The notes under the pieces are model-generated. The model saw only the letters and a list, made by a program, of their open reading frames with translations, was not told where the DNA came from and searched no databases. A program made the translations under genes and the position numbers. This document shows, one piece after another, positions 21,091 to 32,602 of a stretch of DNA of 64,000 nucleotides. Each line of letters starts with the position of its first letter. Positions within the stretch are counted from its first letter, which is position 1. The stretch spans positions 8,494,001 to 8,558,000 of the forward strand of contig AP026541.1 of NCBI GenBank assembly GCA_026075535.2. The letters are read 5' to 3'. The stretch is from Tricholoma matsutake. Its lineage: Eukaryota; Basidiomycota; Agaricomycetes; Agaricales; Tricholomataceae.

Positions 21091-22356
21091 GCTGCACCCA
21101 TTCTTGCCTGAGTTGAAGGAAATCCTGCCTCCTCCAGAAGCAGTAGAGATGCCCAGGATGTTGTTTTCAGCTGTGTCCACACTGCTGCACCCGTTTCCAC
21201 TCAAGCCCAAGGAAGATGCATCATTCTGCACGTTGCCCTTGCCACCTTCAGATGTAGTAGTGCTGCAGTGTGCAGTATCCATCACCTGCCCATTTAGCAA
21301 CACACCAGGTGAGCTACCTCCGATACAGGCCTTTTTTGATCTGTAGGTATAAATCAATTTGTAGCACTGGGAAATGTACCTCTATTGCACTGGCAGAAGC
21401 TCCCGCAATTCTTGTGCTAACCTGCATGCTCTCATGAATCTGTCTAGATTGTTAGGAAACAGCCCCATTACCTAATAAAATTTCATTTTATTTTATTATG
21501 TCAAATTATGCTACATTATGCCGAATGACGCTACACTTTGATAGCATGAGAATTTTATTTCACACACATCAATATGTATGCACATGTACGAGCACATCAG
21601 TAACAACAATGTACAATATATGTAACATAGTATATAAACCCTAAATATACACCTAGGGGACCCCAGATGTGTTCTCTTAGGTATTCCACCTACACTTGTG
21701 GTGTGAAATGCCTTTCTCAACAAACTCATCTATTAATAACCCCTCGCATCAAAACCATCAATTCCCCATCATGCACGTGCATCATGCCCCCTTCTTGTAG
21801 AGAGAACCCACATGGTCTTAGCTACCAGATAGTGGGTGTCGCCCTAACAGAAGAACACAACTTTTCATATCAGTGTGCCTTCTCTTACTTGCGCATACAT
21901 CATTGTTTCACCGTGCCACATCTGATTACTCATCCTTTTGGCATGAGCCAGAAGTACTTGTATATACATAATCTACCTTTCTTTCATAAGCTGATGCCAG
22001 GCCTCGCCTTACATTGCGACTGCCAGTGATTGAGAGGCAGTGCTCATCATTAGGACAGCTGCAACCAGACAACCGATTGGATCTGGTTTAGTCGTGATTT
22101 ACATTACTCTATTTGAACGATTATTTTAGTTACAAGCCAAATTCAGTATTATCCCCAAGATCAGGCACTGTTGGAAGGGATATTGATCTGAAGTGCTTGA
22201 CAAACAAACAAACAAACAAACAATTGATGAACAAATGGGTTTTGCCAAGTTTGGTACCCAAGTTATTGAATCACGTGACCCATAGACGTTTGGAGAGGTC
22301 TCAAAGAACAAGTTTTGAGTCTGCTGAAGAAGTGATTCACCACAGCTCTAACCATT
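21091..22356. other. Inter-element region, possible LTR and (CAAA)n tract
   Basis: No gene is evident. A TGTTAGGAAACAGCCCC start at about 21450 resembles an LTR beginning, and the sequence tggtacccaag near 22252 resembles a primer-binding site just before the gag at 22357. This stretch may therefore hold the 5' LTR of the next element, but without a 3' partner I cannot define it. A short (caaa)n microsatellite lies at about 22203-22221. Confidence 0.35.
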
Positions 22357-23456
22357 ATGTCTGAACCCTCAACTTCTAATCCTGGTCCTAATTCCGTTCC
22401 CACACCAGCGCTAGAGGCAAAAATTGATGTGCTTACAGCGCAAATGTTGCAATTAGTGTCAGTGTTGGCAGCATCACAGCCCAGACCAGCAGAAGTACAG
22501 CCAGAGATGACAGGAGATAGAGATGATGAGATGGAGGAGATGGTGGAGTGGATGTCACAGGATGATGAGCAGATGGCAGAGAAATCCAGAAATGGAAAAG
22601 TGTGCTTACCTAAGTACACACCCCCGCAAATCTTTGACAGTACCATGGAGAATACAAAATCTTTTATCAGCTCTAAAGTATTGTACATCCATGGGAGGAA
22701 GCCAGAGCTTCATACAGCCGAGTCTAGGATTATGTTTGCTCTCTCATACATTCAGGGGGGGAAAGCACAGTTCTGGAGAAACGAGGCTATTAATCAAATT
22801 GCCACAGGAAATAAACCATTTGCAACCTTCAAGGAATTTCTGGAGAGATTGGAGGCACAGTTTGAGGACCCTAATCCAAAGGTGACAGCCAATGCCAATT
22901 TAAAAACCATGTGCCAAGGTTCCCTAACAGCAGATGAATTTATTTTGCAGTTCAAAGCAGAAGCTTCGCAGATGGATATGGGAGAAGTGGTGTTGGTAGA
23001 ATTTTTGAAAGCAGGATTAAATCCCTCTTTATTCAAGTCTATCTACCGACTACCTTCTATGCCAGAGAAGTTGGACGAGTGGTATGATTGGGCAATGTGC
23101 CTTGATTGGCAATATCGGCAAGAACAGGCAGAATTGAAGTTGATGTATGGAAGTAGTAAATTTGGAAAGCCATCAGGAGGAAAGTCCAAGAAAGGAAAGG
23201 CACCTCAGGTGCAAGCTCCTAGGGCACAGCCACCAGCCATGGCAGTGACACCTATAGTTATGGAGTCAGCAGCACCAGCAGAGGCAATGGAGGTTGATCA
23301 AGCGGGGAGATGAGCCCCACTTAAATGTTTTAACTGTGGGCAGTTAGGACACATTGCTAGGAATTGTAAGCAGAAAAGAAAGATTAGGGAAGCTACAATC
23401 GAGGAAGTGAAGCTGGAGGAAGGCAGGCAGAAGAATTTTGTGGAAGAGTCCCAGTG
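22357..23456 (+). pseudogene. Gag of gypsy family D
   Basis: The first 318 codons are open, from an ATG at 22357: a Pro/Ser-rich start, an acidic stretch, then the retrotransposon gag domain (HTAESRIMFALSYIQGGKAQFWRNEA, FATFKEFLERLEAQFEDPNPK, LTADEFILQFKAEASQ). A TGA at 23311-23313 interrupts, and the same frame goes on to the CCHC knuckle CFNCGQLGHIARNC and a second stop at 23454-23456. Family gags normally include the knuckle, so the first TGA is a disabling change, plausibly from CGA. The protein would form the virus-like particle. Confidence 0.8.
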
Positions 23457-23639
23457 AAGGTTTCCCCATTGGTGGCCAAGAATCATTACAATGTATTAGT
23501 ATCTGAGGAAACCCAGAGCAAACCAGAAAAGGAAATCGAGGAATACAACTGTTGTGAATCACATGACAAAGAAAATCACCAAGCACTATTTCCAAAAACC
23601 CCTAAATTCTTTATTCGCTCTGCGTGAATAGAACCCGAA

Positions 23640-24690
23640 ATCACCTTGACTGTGGGATTGAAGACAGTGGACACACATGCAGCAATTGATGTGAAAGTGT
23701 TGCTTGATAGCAGTGCTACAGGATTATTTATTAATCAATCCTTAATTACCAGAAATGGTAGTAGCACACACAAGCTGTCAGAACCTATAATGGTGTATAA
23801 TATTGATGGAACAGTTAATCGTGGAGGAACTATCAAGGAGGAGGTGACCATGCTACTAAAGTATCAGGAGCATCAGGAATGAGCCATATTCGAAGTGTGC
23901 GATCTTGGGAAAACCAATCTAATAATAGGATGTCCATGGTTGCGGAAGCATAATCCCAAAATTGATTGGAAAACTGGGAAAGTACAAATGACTTGTTGCC
24001 CTAAAGAATGTAACATGTATGGGAGGAAGATGAAGAAGGAGAAAAGGAAAGAGAAAGAGAAAGAATGTCCAAGGAAGTATTCTGTTACGATGGAGGAAGT
24101 GGAGGATGAGGAAATGCCAAATGGGGAAGTTCCGATCATGATCGAAAAGGAAGAGCAGAAGCAAACCTTTAGAGCAATTCATGGAGGACAGTTGTAGGAC
24201 AAGAATATTGTGAAGGTAGAGAAGCCAGTGGAGGAGTGGGTAACAAAAGCATATCATGAATATCTGTCAGTGTTTCAGAAGAAGGAGTCTGAGTGAATGC
24301 CAGTGTGGAAGCCATGGGATCATGCGATTGAGATGAAGCCAGGGTTTGTGCCAAAGAAGTCAAAGGTATATCTGTTATCTCTGATGGAACAAGAAGAAGT
24401 TGATGTGTTCCTAAATGAGCAATTGCACAAAGGATACATATGACCTTCAAAATTGCCGCAGATGTCACCAATATTCTTTGTGCCAAAGAAAGATCAGAGG
24501 AAGAGGATGTGTACAGATTATAGGTATCTGAATGAGTGGACAGTGAAGAACGCATACCCCCTGCCATTGATCTCAGAAATAATTGACAAGGTGGGAAAAG
24601 CCAAGGTCTTTAATTGGATTTATGATGGGGATACAATAACGTATGAATAAGGAAAGGAGATGAGTGGAAGGCAATGGCCGAAGTTTTCTC
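23640..24690 (+). pseudogene. Protease and partial RT of gypsy family D
   Basis: The protease motif VLLDSSATGLFIN is followed by YNIDGTVNRGGTI. After a TGA (23880-23882) the frame continues with LIIGCPWLRKHNPKIDWKTGKV, then a Lys/Glu-rich linker. The RT start is readable as [22 protein letters not shown] and [44 protein letters not shown]. Further stops occur at about 24195 (TAG), 24293 (TGA) and 24440 (TGA), and there is a frameshift near 24610. YLDD and everything downstream are lost. Confidence 0.75.
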
Positions 24691-24845
24691 GAGATGTCAC
24701 ACGTAATCTACTGTATCTATCTACTTTTGGTATATGCTATGAGTAAACTAAACTACGGATTAACTGCTCAAGGTTTGCCCGTTGTGTCAGCATCGAAGAA
24801 ATGTTATATTAGCAACATACACATAGCAGTAATTACATAGCAGAA

Positions 24846-27800
24846 TCAAGGAGGATCTAGCGGGTAGTGATATGCTCTCCGAAATATTTCCCATACAGTC
24901 TCCAGCGTTTCCATAACCTTGTCTAAAGTAGCGCGCAGGTCATCCACTGGCCAAGAAAATTGAAACACATATTGCAAAGGGAGAAGGGTGTAGTCCCCTA
25001 TGAAGGACGCTCTAGGTGCAAATGACTCGTCCTTAGTCCCGGTAGATAATAATGTGGATGAAAAGGTCGACTCAGGCAGAGAAGTCGGTGAGGTCGCTGT
25101 AGTGGCAAGAGGTGTGGCGGTTACTGCTAGAGGGGAAACAGGCTCAGTTCCCGTCGGAACATCGAACCACCATCTCGTTCCGGATGTGCTATAGACTGTC
25201 GTGGTGATCGTGACGGGCTCAAATAAGATATGTTGCCTGTGGTCCATCACCGAATAGCTATCTAATGTATGTTCCATCCGGTTCAACTGGGTATTGTGGC
25301 GGTATAAGAAGATGGCACCAACAAGAAGTACAGCCCATGTTGCAAAAATGAATACCTTCAATCCAAAAAATGGTGTCAATGTCGACCCAGAATGGATAGT
25401 AACAGAAAGATGAGGATAGAAAAACTCCTCCGCAGAAAAGTGGAGGAGCCTGTGACCCATGGGAGTGGTTTGTTGGTGTGCGAGGTTCGACCGCAAGGAA
25501 GATACGTCCACACCTAAGTATAAATTAAACCAAACGAAACACGGCAAACGAAAAGTGACAAACCGGATGGTGTATCGATACAAACCTCTAGCCTTCCTAC
25601 GGGTATCGAGAATGTGGGCAGCAACACGTTTAACAGACTTTCGTTCTTTGCTTTCCCCTTCCCTTTTCTGGAGGTTCTGTCTTCTCTCCTCTGTCGTACC
25701 ACGTAATCGACAACAACTGCTCCTCCACCCAGCGCACCAACATGGACGCTGAGCCAGGTAACCCACTCTGTGCCACTCATCTGCTCAAAAGGCACACCTA
25801 TGCCACTGGCACCTGGCCGCACTATTGCCGCAGTGCCAAACTTCACGGGTATACCATTGATACTGGCACTAGCGATTACCACATGAGGGGGCATTACTCC
25901 TTCTCCAACCGGAGGGGTGGAAGAAGATGACCCAGGCTGTGCCAAACCAAACTCGAGCCATTCCGAATCTGCATTAGCAGGAGCATTCAAACAGATCCGG
26001 ACAGTATAGTCGAACGGAAGGACTTGACCGTCAAGCAAAAGAGGGGTGACTGTGGCATGGACCGAGGGAACTAACAAAGGTCCATCCTTTGTTGAACGTG
26101 ATCCCGGTCGGTCTGACGGATTGGGCGAAACCTGAGGGACTGCATTTCCGTTTGGCGTTCCTGGACGCTGCAGCTTCCCATTTCCGTTTGGCATGCTAAT
26201 GTTCCGTAATGCAATTCTGACACCATCTTCCCCGCATTTTGTTAGACCACCTTTCTGCAACACCGTCTTCCTGGCTTGCGCATCCTTCAAGATATCTCCA
26301 GTAGGATTGTAAACCTCGATGTTCACAGGTGCTCCATTTATTTCGTTACGGATAGTAATCGAGGTGGACTCAGCATCGGCTGCGAGAACCGTGAATCGGG
26401 GAAGCACGAAAGGCTCTAGGTTGACATCCATATCATGTTCTTTCCTCGAGCCCTGAGAATTGACTCTTGTCAACGATGGCCGAGGGGTGACAAGAATGGT
26501 CCCATAGATGGAAAACGTAAAGATGTTTTTCGCTGGGGCTATGATCTCATTCATGTTGACGTGCAGCGTTATTGGAATGGCTGGGGGTCTTGGATATCGA
26601 GTAGCACTGTTAGTGGCAGATACCGGCATGAGAGATGACATGGAAGATAATGTCCCCACTGGCGAGGAGACAGAGGATGACACGGTCGGAGTCGAGCCCT
26701 CAAAGGAGTACTCAGCAACATTCCGAGCTGGTAGAGGAGCACGCAGAAGGGAGGAGATTGATGATATTGAGGTTTGCCTTGATGCTGCAGGTAATTGCAC
26801 AGACCCGCCTCCGCCTGGATTTGAATCGAAGGAGGAAGTCCTCGACTCTACGCCGGATTGCCTCGGAGATGCTCCTATGTCAAAGCCTGTGTAGCCAACC
26901 CCACCATCCACCCTCCATTCATTCGGGGATCCATCCACCCATGAAACATCAGACCCTTTTGCCTCAAGCCCCACGTCCATCCCAAGCAGCGTCGCAACGC
27001 CAGGAAACCATACGCCTCTGCATGTTCCCTTATATTCAACATCCATCAACACGCCTTCAAGGTCGTTCCTTTCTCTGTCCTTCAATTGCCCCCGAACAAT
27101 GCAAATCATCTCCCCTGAGGCCTCTTTGACTCCCACTCTCCTCCGTCCATCCCCCTTGCCTTCGGGGATATCGACGGTTTTCATCGGCTTTGCCCATCTG
27201 ATTCGGATGCGCTCTGCGCTCGGGAATGTGCCTTGAATCCCGCAACCAGTAGAAAATCCTGCAGTCGACGAATCACTCGACTCATCATCGGCGAAGTGAG
27301 TATATGAGTTGGAGCGTGAGGGACGAGTAGATGCGCTGCGTGTAACATGAGGGTCAGACGTAAGATCCCATGAACCGCCGTCATCGTCTATAGATGATAG
27401 TGAGGCAAATGATGCCGAAGCAGTAGTCGGCGGGAAGATACGAAGCTTGATATTATTGTGCAAGCAACGTGGGGTTGGAATCGAGAGCTACAGATTGGCA
27501 TAAATTTTAGTTGCTGGCGAGAAATGATACCGGACACACCAGATAGGGATGCCGAGGGGGGCGGGATACGTAGGGAACCCACATGTCAATAGCGGCCATG
27601 AATTGCGCCGCGTTTCTTTCCCCAATGGAGGGGCGCCTGCCCTGGACTGGAAAGCTTGTATACTCTTCTCCTTCATTGTCGGTAAGCGCGTCGGATGTCC
27701 TTCTGCGTAAGGGGAATACTTTGGGCAATACATACGAAATGTTATACCCGCTGACGAGTATATGTCCAGTATACTGTTGGTCAATTGGAGCGATGTTTTC

Positions 27801-28428
27801 ACTACCAGTATAGTTATTTGTGGATTTTGAGACTTTGCTGGAGAACGCAGAGGAAGCTGTTGCAGGCGTGGAAATATTGAAAACACTAGTGAATGCATCT
27901 GATGACCGAGCCGGTAGATTGAGGGCGCGAGCAGCATTGTGCAGCAGAGGGGAGATGGTGGAGGAGAAGTTGTAGGGCACCGAATTATTGTCGATGGGAT
28001 GGACCTGAGACGTCAGAATCTTCACGTTCTCCTCTACATAACCTAGGTTAACAACGGTACGAAGAGCGTAGATAACTTACCAGGAAAAAGAGGGATTGTT
28101 GTTCCTGGTGTGATGCTGTCTAAGGGTAGAGAAATCTGTGATGCGGGTTTAGGTTGTATCTCGTCGAACATAGAAGCTCAGAACGTACTTTCAAATACAT
28201 CTTTACAGATGCTCCATCCTGACCCCGCCTCGCTTTCCCCTCTACTGCAACGCGCGTCACGACGTTGAGCTTTTGTTGGTGGCCTGGTGTGATCGTCGTT
28301 GAATAGCTCAGGCTGGTCCTAGAGGGACTGACAGCACGCGCAGATTTGGTACGCGCAGGAGTAGATACAGGTACTGCTGTTGGGGGACTGGTGGGACGAC
28401 TGTGGTGCGAGAAAGCCGGTACTGCCAT
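24846..28428 (-). CDS. Conserved unknown protein, ~1120 aa, C-terminal membrane segment
   Basis: Five exons (28428-28189, 28135-28081, 28033-27540, 27487-25582, 25513-24846) join in frame to about 1120 residues with GT/AG introns of 45-70 nt. I do not recognise the family. The N-terminus is Ser/Pro-rich (SFSRTSLSY-like low complexity). A compact block follows with VTRVAVEGKARRG and GYNISYVLPKVFPLRR. The middle has a long Ser/Thr-rich segment and several beta-rich stretches (LEPFVLPRFTVLAADAESTSITIRNEINGAPV). Near the C-terminus one hydrophobic helix (VFIFATWAVLLVGAIFLY) predicts a single membrane span followed by a Thr/Ser-rich tail and an amphipathic end. There is no signal peptide, suggesting a tail-proximal anchor. 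An alternative donor at 25585 would break the frame. The next gene upstream is RPA1 on the same strand, 375 bp away. Confidence 0.75.
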
Positions 28429-28760
28429 GTTCACCGTCACTAGTGAAAATGATGCTAAGTCGCGTAAAAGGAGGTGAAGACCGTTTAGCCTGTTTCATGC
28501 AAAGGTGCGGTTTATAAGGCAGACCACGATAAATGGGGAGAGAGCGACGAATGCGGAGTGCTGAGGACGGTAACTACTGCCCACCAATGCTGACTTAACG
28601 GGCGGCTCACGGCGGTGTCCACAATGGGAAATGTTTCGCTTGGTGACAGTTCGATCACTTGTCTCCGTCTCTATGGCGAAGCTTTAGCAAAGCTCGATGC
28701 AGGCTAGTAACAATGACGAGACTACGGTACATAAAAAGCATATGGAGAGAATGTGTACTA

Positions 28761-28841
28761 TCTTAACTTCGCTGTGCCCAAGCCGAATGCAGCAAATCCC
28801 GTTCAACTTCGCTGTGCCCATCCCGAATGCAGCAAATCCCG
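28761..28841. repeat. 40-bp tandem duplication across the RPA1 stop
   Basis: Bases 28761-28800 and 28801-28840 match at 35 of 40 positions in direct orientation (shared cores gctgtgccca and agcaaatccc). The right-hand unit holds the last codons of RPA1, with the stop at 28805-28803. The left-hand unit is in the 3' flank. The duplication repeats the sequence encoding the HSGWAQRS end but lies outside the reading frame. Confidence 0.85.
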
Positions 28842-31010
28842 TAAGGCCATCGCCTCCTCTCTGAAGTTCAAAGGACTGATTCTCGAGATACCATAGCGTG
28901 TACGCGATTGTCCCTAAAGTGCATAGTAGGTGAGAACACAAGCTATAGGGGTGGTGAGTGAGACGTACATTATATTCGTCCAACTTCGCACGGCAAGAGA
29001 AGTTGTACGTCGTACAAGTAGCTTTGTGCAAGATGACGTTGTATTTGGCGTCATCATTTTCCTGCAGACCTTCAGCGTTTACACGTGTATGATAGTGGGA
29101 AGCACAAACCTTGATCTCCACAAGTTCATTAGCAGGCATACCAAAGACAACTAAACCGACATCATTAAATCCCTGCAGCCAAGCCGGCCCAGACCAATCA
29201 GCGACAGCAAGAGACATGATGTATCTGCACCGTCATATTAGCCTTGTTGGCTATTGTGAATTAGAAGCTGACCTGTGGTCAGGGGACGGGAAGCTCTTGT
29301 CGCACTTCTCACATCTCCAACTGCCATTGTCTTCCACTACCTTCTTGTTACAAGCTGGAGTCTGACAAGCAGGATATGATATGTTGTCGGGTTTGATATG
29401 CATGATTGTCGCTCTCGTTGAGAAATAGTCGACCTTATCAGCCTGTCCAAGTTGCGCATCCTTGACGTCTTGAATACTACGCAGTTCTGCACGATTAAAA
29501 CCAGCTGTCATTCCACTGCTGCCGGAGGTGGAATGCGCCTGGAAGGGTTGATTGGCTCCATCAGCATCATACCAGCCGCGAAGGGTAAAGCACTCCGGGA
29601 TATCTGGCTCGATACTCATGACACTTGAGCTAAACATAGAAAGTGAACGGCCTTACAAAGTGCCCATTTAGCATAGACGACGAGACGACAGTCGAACGAA
29701 ATTACCTCCGAAGTCGCCAACCTTCACACCTTTGAAGGCAATGACTGGGAAGCCTTCAGAGTTGTATTGCTCCGCCTGTTTCCCCCACAATGTAAGACGT
29801 ACAGAATACCCCGACTTGTCCACCAAAGTAAGTTCACGTTTTGGTATCTAAAGGAGTTTAATAAGCCCTTCTAAAAAGAACCCGACGAATCACGCACCGT
29901 TTTATTTTGTGCCCTGGAAGTGATTTCAGTGAGAGGAGCAACATCTTTCACAATCGCAATAACGTCTGTGCATTGGAAAGTAGGTAGGCTACCATCTGAG
30001 GAAGAACAAACAAATACCACAAGTTGAATCTTTCGGTAAATTCTCGAGCTCCCTGAGTTGCACAAAATTATATTTGATCATTGGTAAGTTGGAAGTCTCA
30101 TGACACTGAAGGGACATTAGCCATTGAATCGAGTAGACCGATTCATATCACTCACTTCCTCCACTTCGGTATTGCGTTCGAAACTGAGCTCGTAATCATT
30201 GGTAAGATTGGAAAACTTCTTCTTTGCCAGGTTAACGCGAGCCTTTGATATGAAGTATACTTTGCCCTCTTCGAGTTTGGGGTAGAGTTCATCCACAACA
30301 AGATTGAACCCAGTGCCTTTAATTTCGCCAGTCTCGTCCATGAGTGTCACATTAAACAACTTCCCTTCACCCCTTTGGTTCGACCACGTTTTGATCTCAG
30401 ACTTCTGAGTGACCAGAGCTTTGATGGTCCAATTGTTCTGGTAGGGGCTGAGGCCTTCAATAGGAATAACAGAACGCCCGCTCCTAGCACCTTGTCGTGG
30501 TGGAGCATTAGCTTGTGGCTGCTGAGCTGTAGACGAAGATACTGGAGGTGCAGGTTGTGGATGAGCGGCAGCAGAAGGAGCAACACCATGAACTTGGTTA
30601 TCTTGAAGATTTTTTGGATCCCCAATTTTATCAGGGGGTTGCTCAATTGGATGAAGGGCAAGAATGATGATTAATCTTTGGGCCATTCAGTGAAAAATCG
30701 TCCATAGCAGTCGCATCACATACCGCTTTTCTTGGACCATATTACAGGTGAGTTTATCAACCGCAATGACCGTATGTTTTCCAATGGTGTTATCATTGAC
30801 CATGCTATTCAGCTGGGTAGCGAGCATGGCTTGCATGAATGAGATACCATCAGAGATGATGATGCGGTATCGTTCAACCGAGCCAGTAGTGACTGCATTG
30901 ACTTTCTTAATGGAAAGAATCTGAAGGGTGTGTGGAATGTTGAAAAGGTCATCGTCGTTTGGGTCGGCATGGTAGAGGCGATAACAGCTGCCTGCTGTGA
31001 GTTGTACCAT
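28803..31010 (-). CDS. RPA1: Replication protein A large subunit (RPA70/Rfa1)
   Basis: Nine exons (31010-30724, 30675-30156, 30105-30018, 29965-29898, 29847-29706, 29651-29273, 29224-29110, 29061-28969, 28913-28803) give 600 residues, the normal length for RPA1. The order is N-terminal OB fold (LQILSIKKVN...GISFMQAMLATQLN), a Pro/Gln linker, DNA-binding domain A (IEGLSPYQNNWTIKALVTQKSEIKTWSN, GEGKLFNVTLMDETGEIKGTGFN), domain B (SGYSVRLTLWGKQA, FKGVKVGDFGG), and domain C with the zinc ribbon C-x4-C-x13-C-x2-C at about residues 467-490 (ACQTPACNKK...WRCEKC). The C-terminus reads RYGISRISPLNFREEAMALRDLL. It is the largest subunit of the heterotrimeric single-stranded DNA-binding complex used in nuclear replication, repair and recombination. 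It starts 113 bp from the IDO stop on the same strand. Confidence 0.95.
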
Positions 31011-31123
31011 TGTGAGAGACGTGACACAACGGTAACAGCGCGAATGTGACCAGACGTGTATACTGTGGCGTGTGAGCTAGTTACATAATATAAATTATGT
31101 AATATGTCTAATTTATATTACTA

Positions 31124-32602
31124 TCATATCTTCAACAATGCACGGTTTGTGGCATCCCTACCAGCCTTGAGAAGGAGTGAGACCTCGTTTCCGCCAGTTC
31201 CACGTGCAGGACCCTTCTCAGATCCCTCATCCCCAAGTCTCCTCATCATCCCATCCAAAGGGCATCCACCCCGTGCAGACGTAGATCGTGACATTGATAC
31301 TATATATAGACACGCAACCTTCAAGTGCTCGTCCCTTAACTCCTTTAACGCTAGAACCGCTGCATCATATGGCTCTCGAAGTGCTGCATTCCTCAGGGCC
31401 AGGTCGCGAACTGGTTTCGTTCCAAGATAGGCAAGGTATTCTTGATGCTTACCAGGCATGTAGCGCCGCATCCTTTCCATGAACCCACGGTCCGCTCTCT
31501 TGTTGCTTGCGGAAGGTGTAGGTTGTCGCTTCTGCCGTAACCTGTGGTCGATATCAAGGAAAATATCGACTGCATGCATCACACTGCTTTGTCCAGCAGA
31601 TGGCCCACTCAGGTCGAGCTTGTCGGAGTTCTCCACTCCCTGGTATATCCATCTCGGTCCATCCTGACCTTTGGCGTCGCTGCCCCTATACCATGGACGA
31701 ACATCCCAGTAAAAGATATGCGGATCGCATGTTGGACGAACTCCCTGAATGATATCCTTGATATCCTTGATCACGCCTGCGAGCCTCGTGAGGTCTCTAG
31801 ATATCTTGGAGATTGCTGTCAGGTCTGTCAGGTTGCGCAAACTGTTGACATTGTCAATGATTTGAATCATTTCGACACCACGCAATTCGGCTTTCGCGGA
31901 TGCAACATAGAAATTTCGTTCGGCTTCCGTTCCAGAGAACAGGTTAACGAACTGCATGTTGTCCATGGAAACAGGCTGGGAAGGATCAGTGGGCTCGCAG
32001 TTCCATAACACCGTGTCCGCGAATGTCAAAACTGGGGCAATGCCGAGGTATCGTGACACCGCCACCAATGGAACTGCAATGGATTCCGGGACAAGCAGGA
32101 TTGAGTTTACGTTTTCCACCGGAATAGAATGCACGTAGAAGTTCACGAGCCACGCCAAAACAAGATGAGCTCGCTGAAGGCAGCGGTAATCAGCCCGAAG
32201 GCACTGAGTATCAAGGATTGGCCACTAAATACGACAAGCGACATCAGTGAATATCCCAGCATTGGCACCCAGAGCATTTACCGTCCTGATATCAGACCGC
32301 CAGCTTTCGCCAATAGCCCGCTTCTTGATGGCGATTTCACTTTGGTCCTCTCCTAAACTTAAATTGCCGTTGGCCTCAGCTAGCGCCTTTTCCCATCTTT
32401 CAAATTCGTTTGTCAAACGCGGTAACGGTTTTCGAGGGAAGAAACCTGTGTCGACATCGATGTCGAAATGAAGATGTGAGCGATGTTCGATACTTAATTT
32501 GTGGCGACCTGTATTAACGATGGACTTGACGAGTGAAAACGCGAGTTTGACGAACAGCCTGCAAAGTTGTGGTGGGGAAGGGAGGAGATTAATGATATCC
32601 AT
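31124..32602 (-). CDS. Indoleamine 2,3-dioxygenase
   Basis: Two exons (32602-32282 and 32224-31124; 57-nt intron) give 473 residues, usual for fungal IDO. Diagnostic stretches in order are PLPRLTNEFERWEKAL, WPILDTQCLRADYR (across the splice), LAWLVNFYVHSIP, VSRYLGIAPVLTFADTVLWN, SGTEAERNFYVASAKAELRG, HIFYWDVRPWYRG, GPSAGQSSVMHAVDIFLDIDH, MERMRRYMPGKHQEYL, and LRDEHLKVACLYIV. In the last of these, His at about residue 407 is the proximal haem ligand. The enzyme opens the indole ring of L-tryptophan with O2 to N-formylkynurenine, the first step of kynurenine-route NAD+ synthesis and of tryptophan breakdown. It is cytosolic, since no targeting signal is visible. Fungi often hold several IDO paralogues, and I cannot assign which one this is. 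Confidence 0.95.

Larger units (their letters stand above)
22357..24690 (+). mobile_element. Truncated Ty3/gypsy element, family D
   Basis: Plus-strand gag, zinc knuckle, protease and the beginning of RT follow in normal order. The element then stops abruptly inside RT near 24690, just after a decayed [17 protein letters not shown] motif. The rest of pol and the 3' LTR are absent. It ends roughly 155 bp before the stop codon of the first host gene. Several in-frame stops are TGA. Confidence 0.8.

Noticed and set aside
22203..22221. Possible CRISPR-like or regulatory array
   Set aside because: It is a simple (caaa)n microsatellite; no spaced repeats exist and the organism is a fungus.
27507..28025. 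Stand-alone small gene upstream of the large membrane protein
   Set aside because: Splice sites at 28033/28081 and 27540/27487 join it in frame to its neighbours; it is an internal exon.
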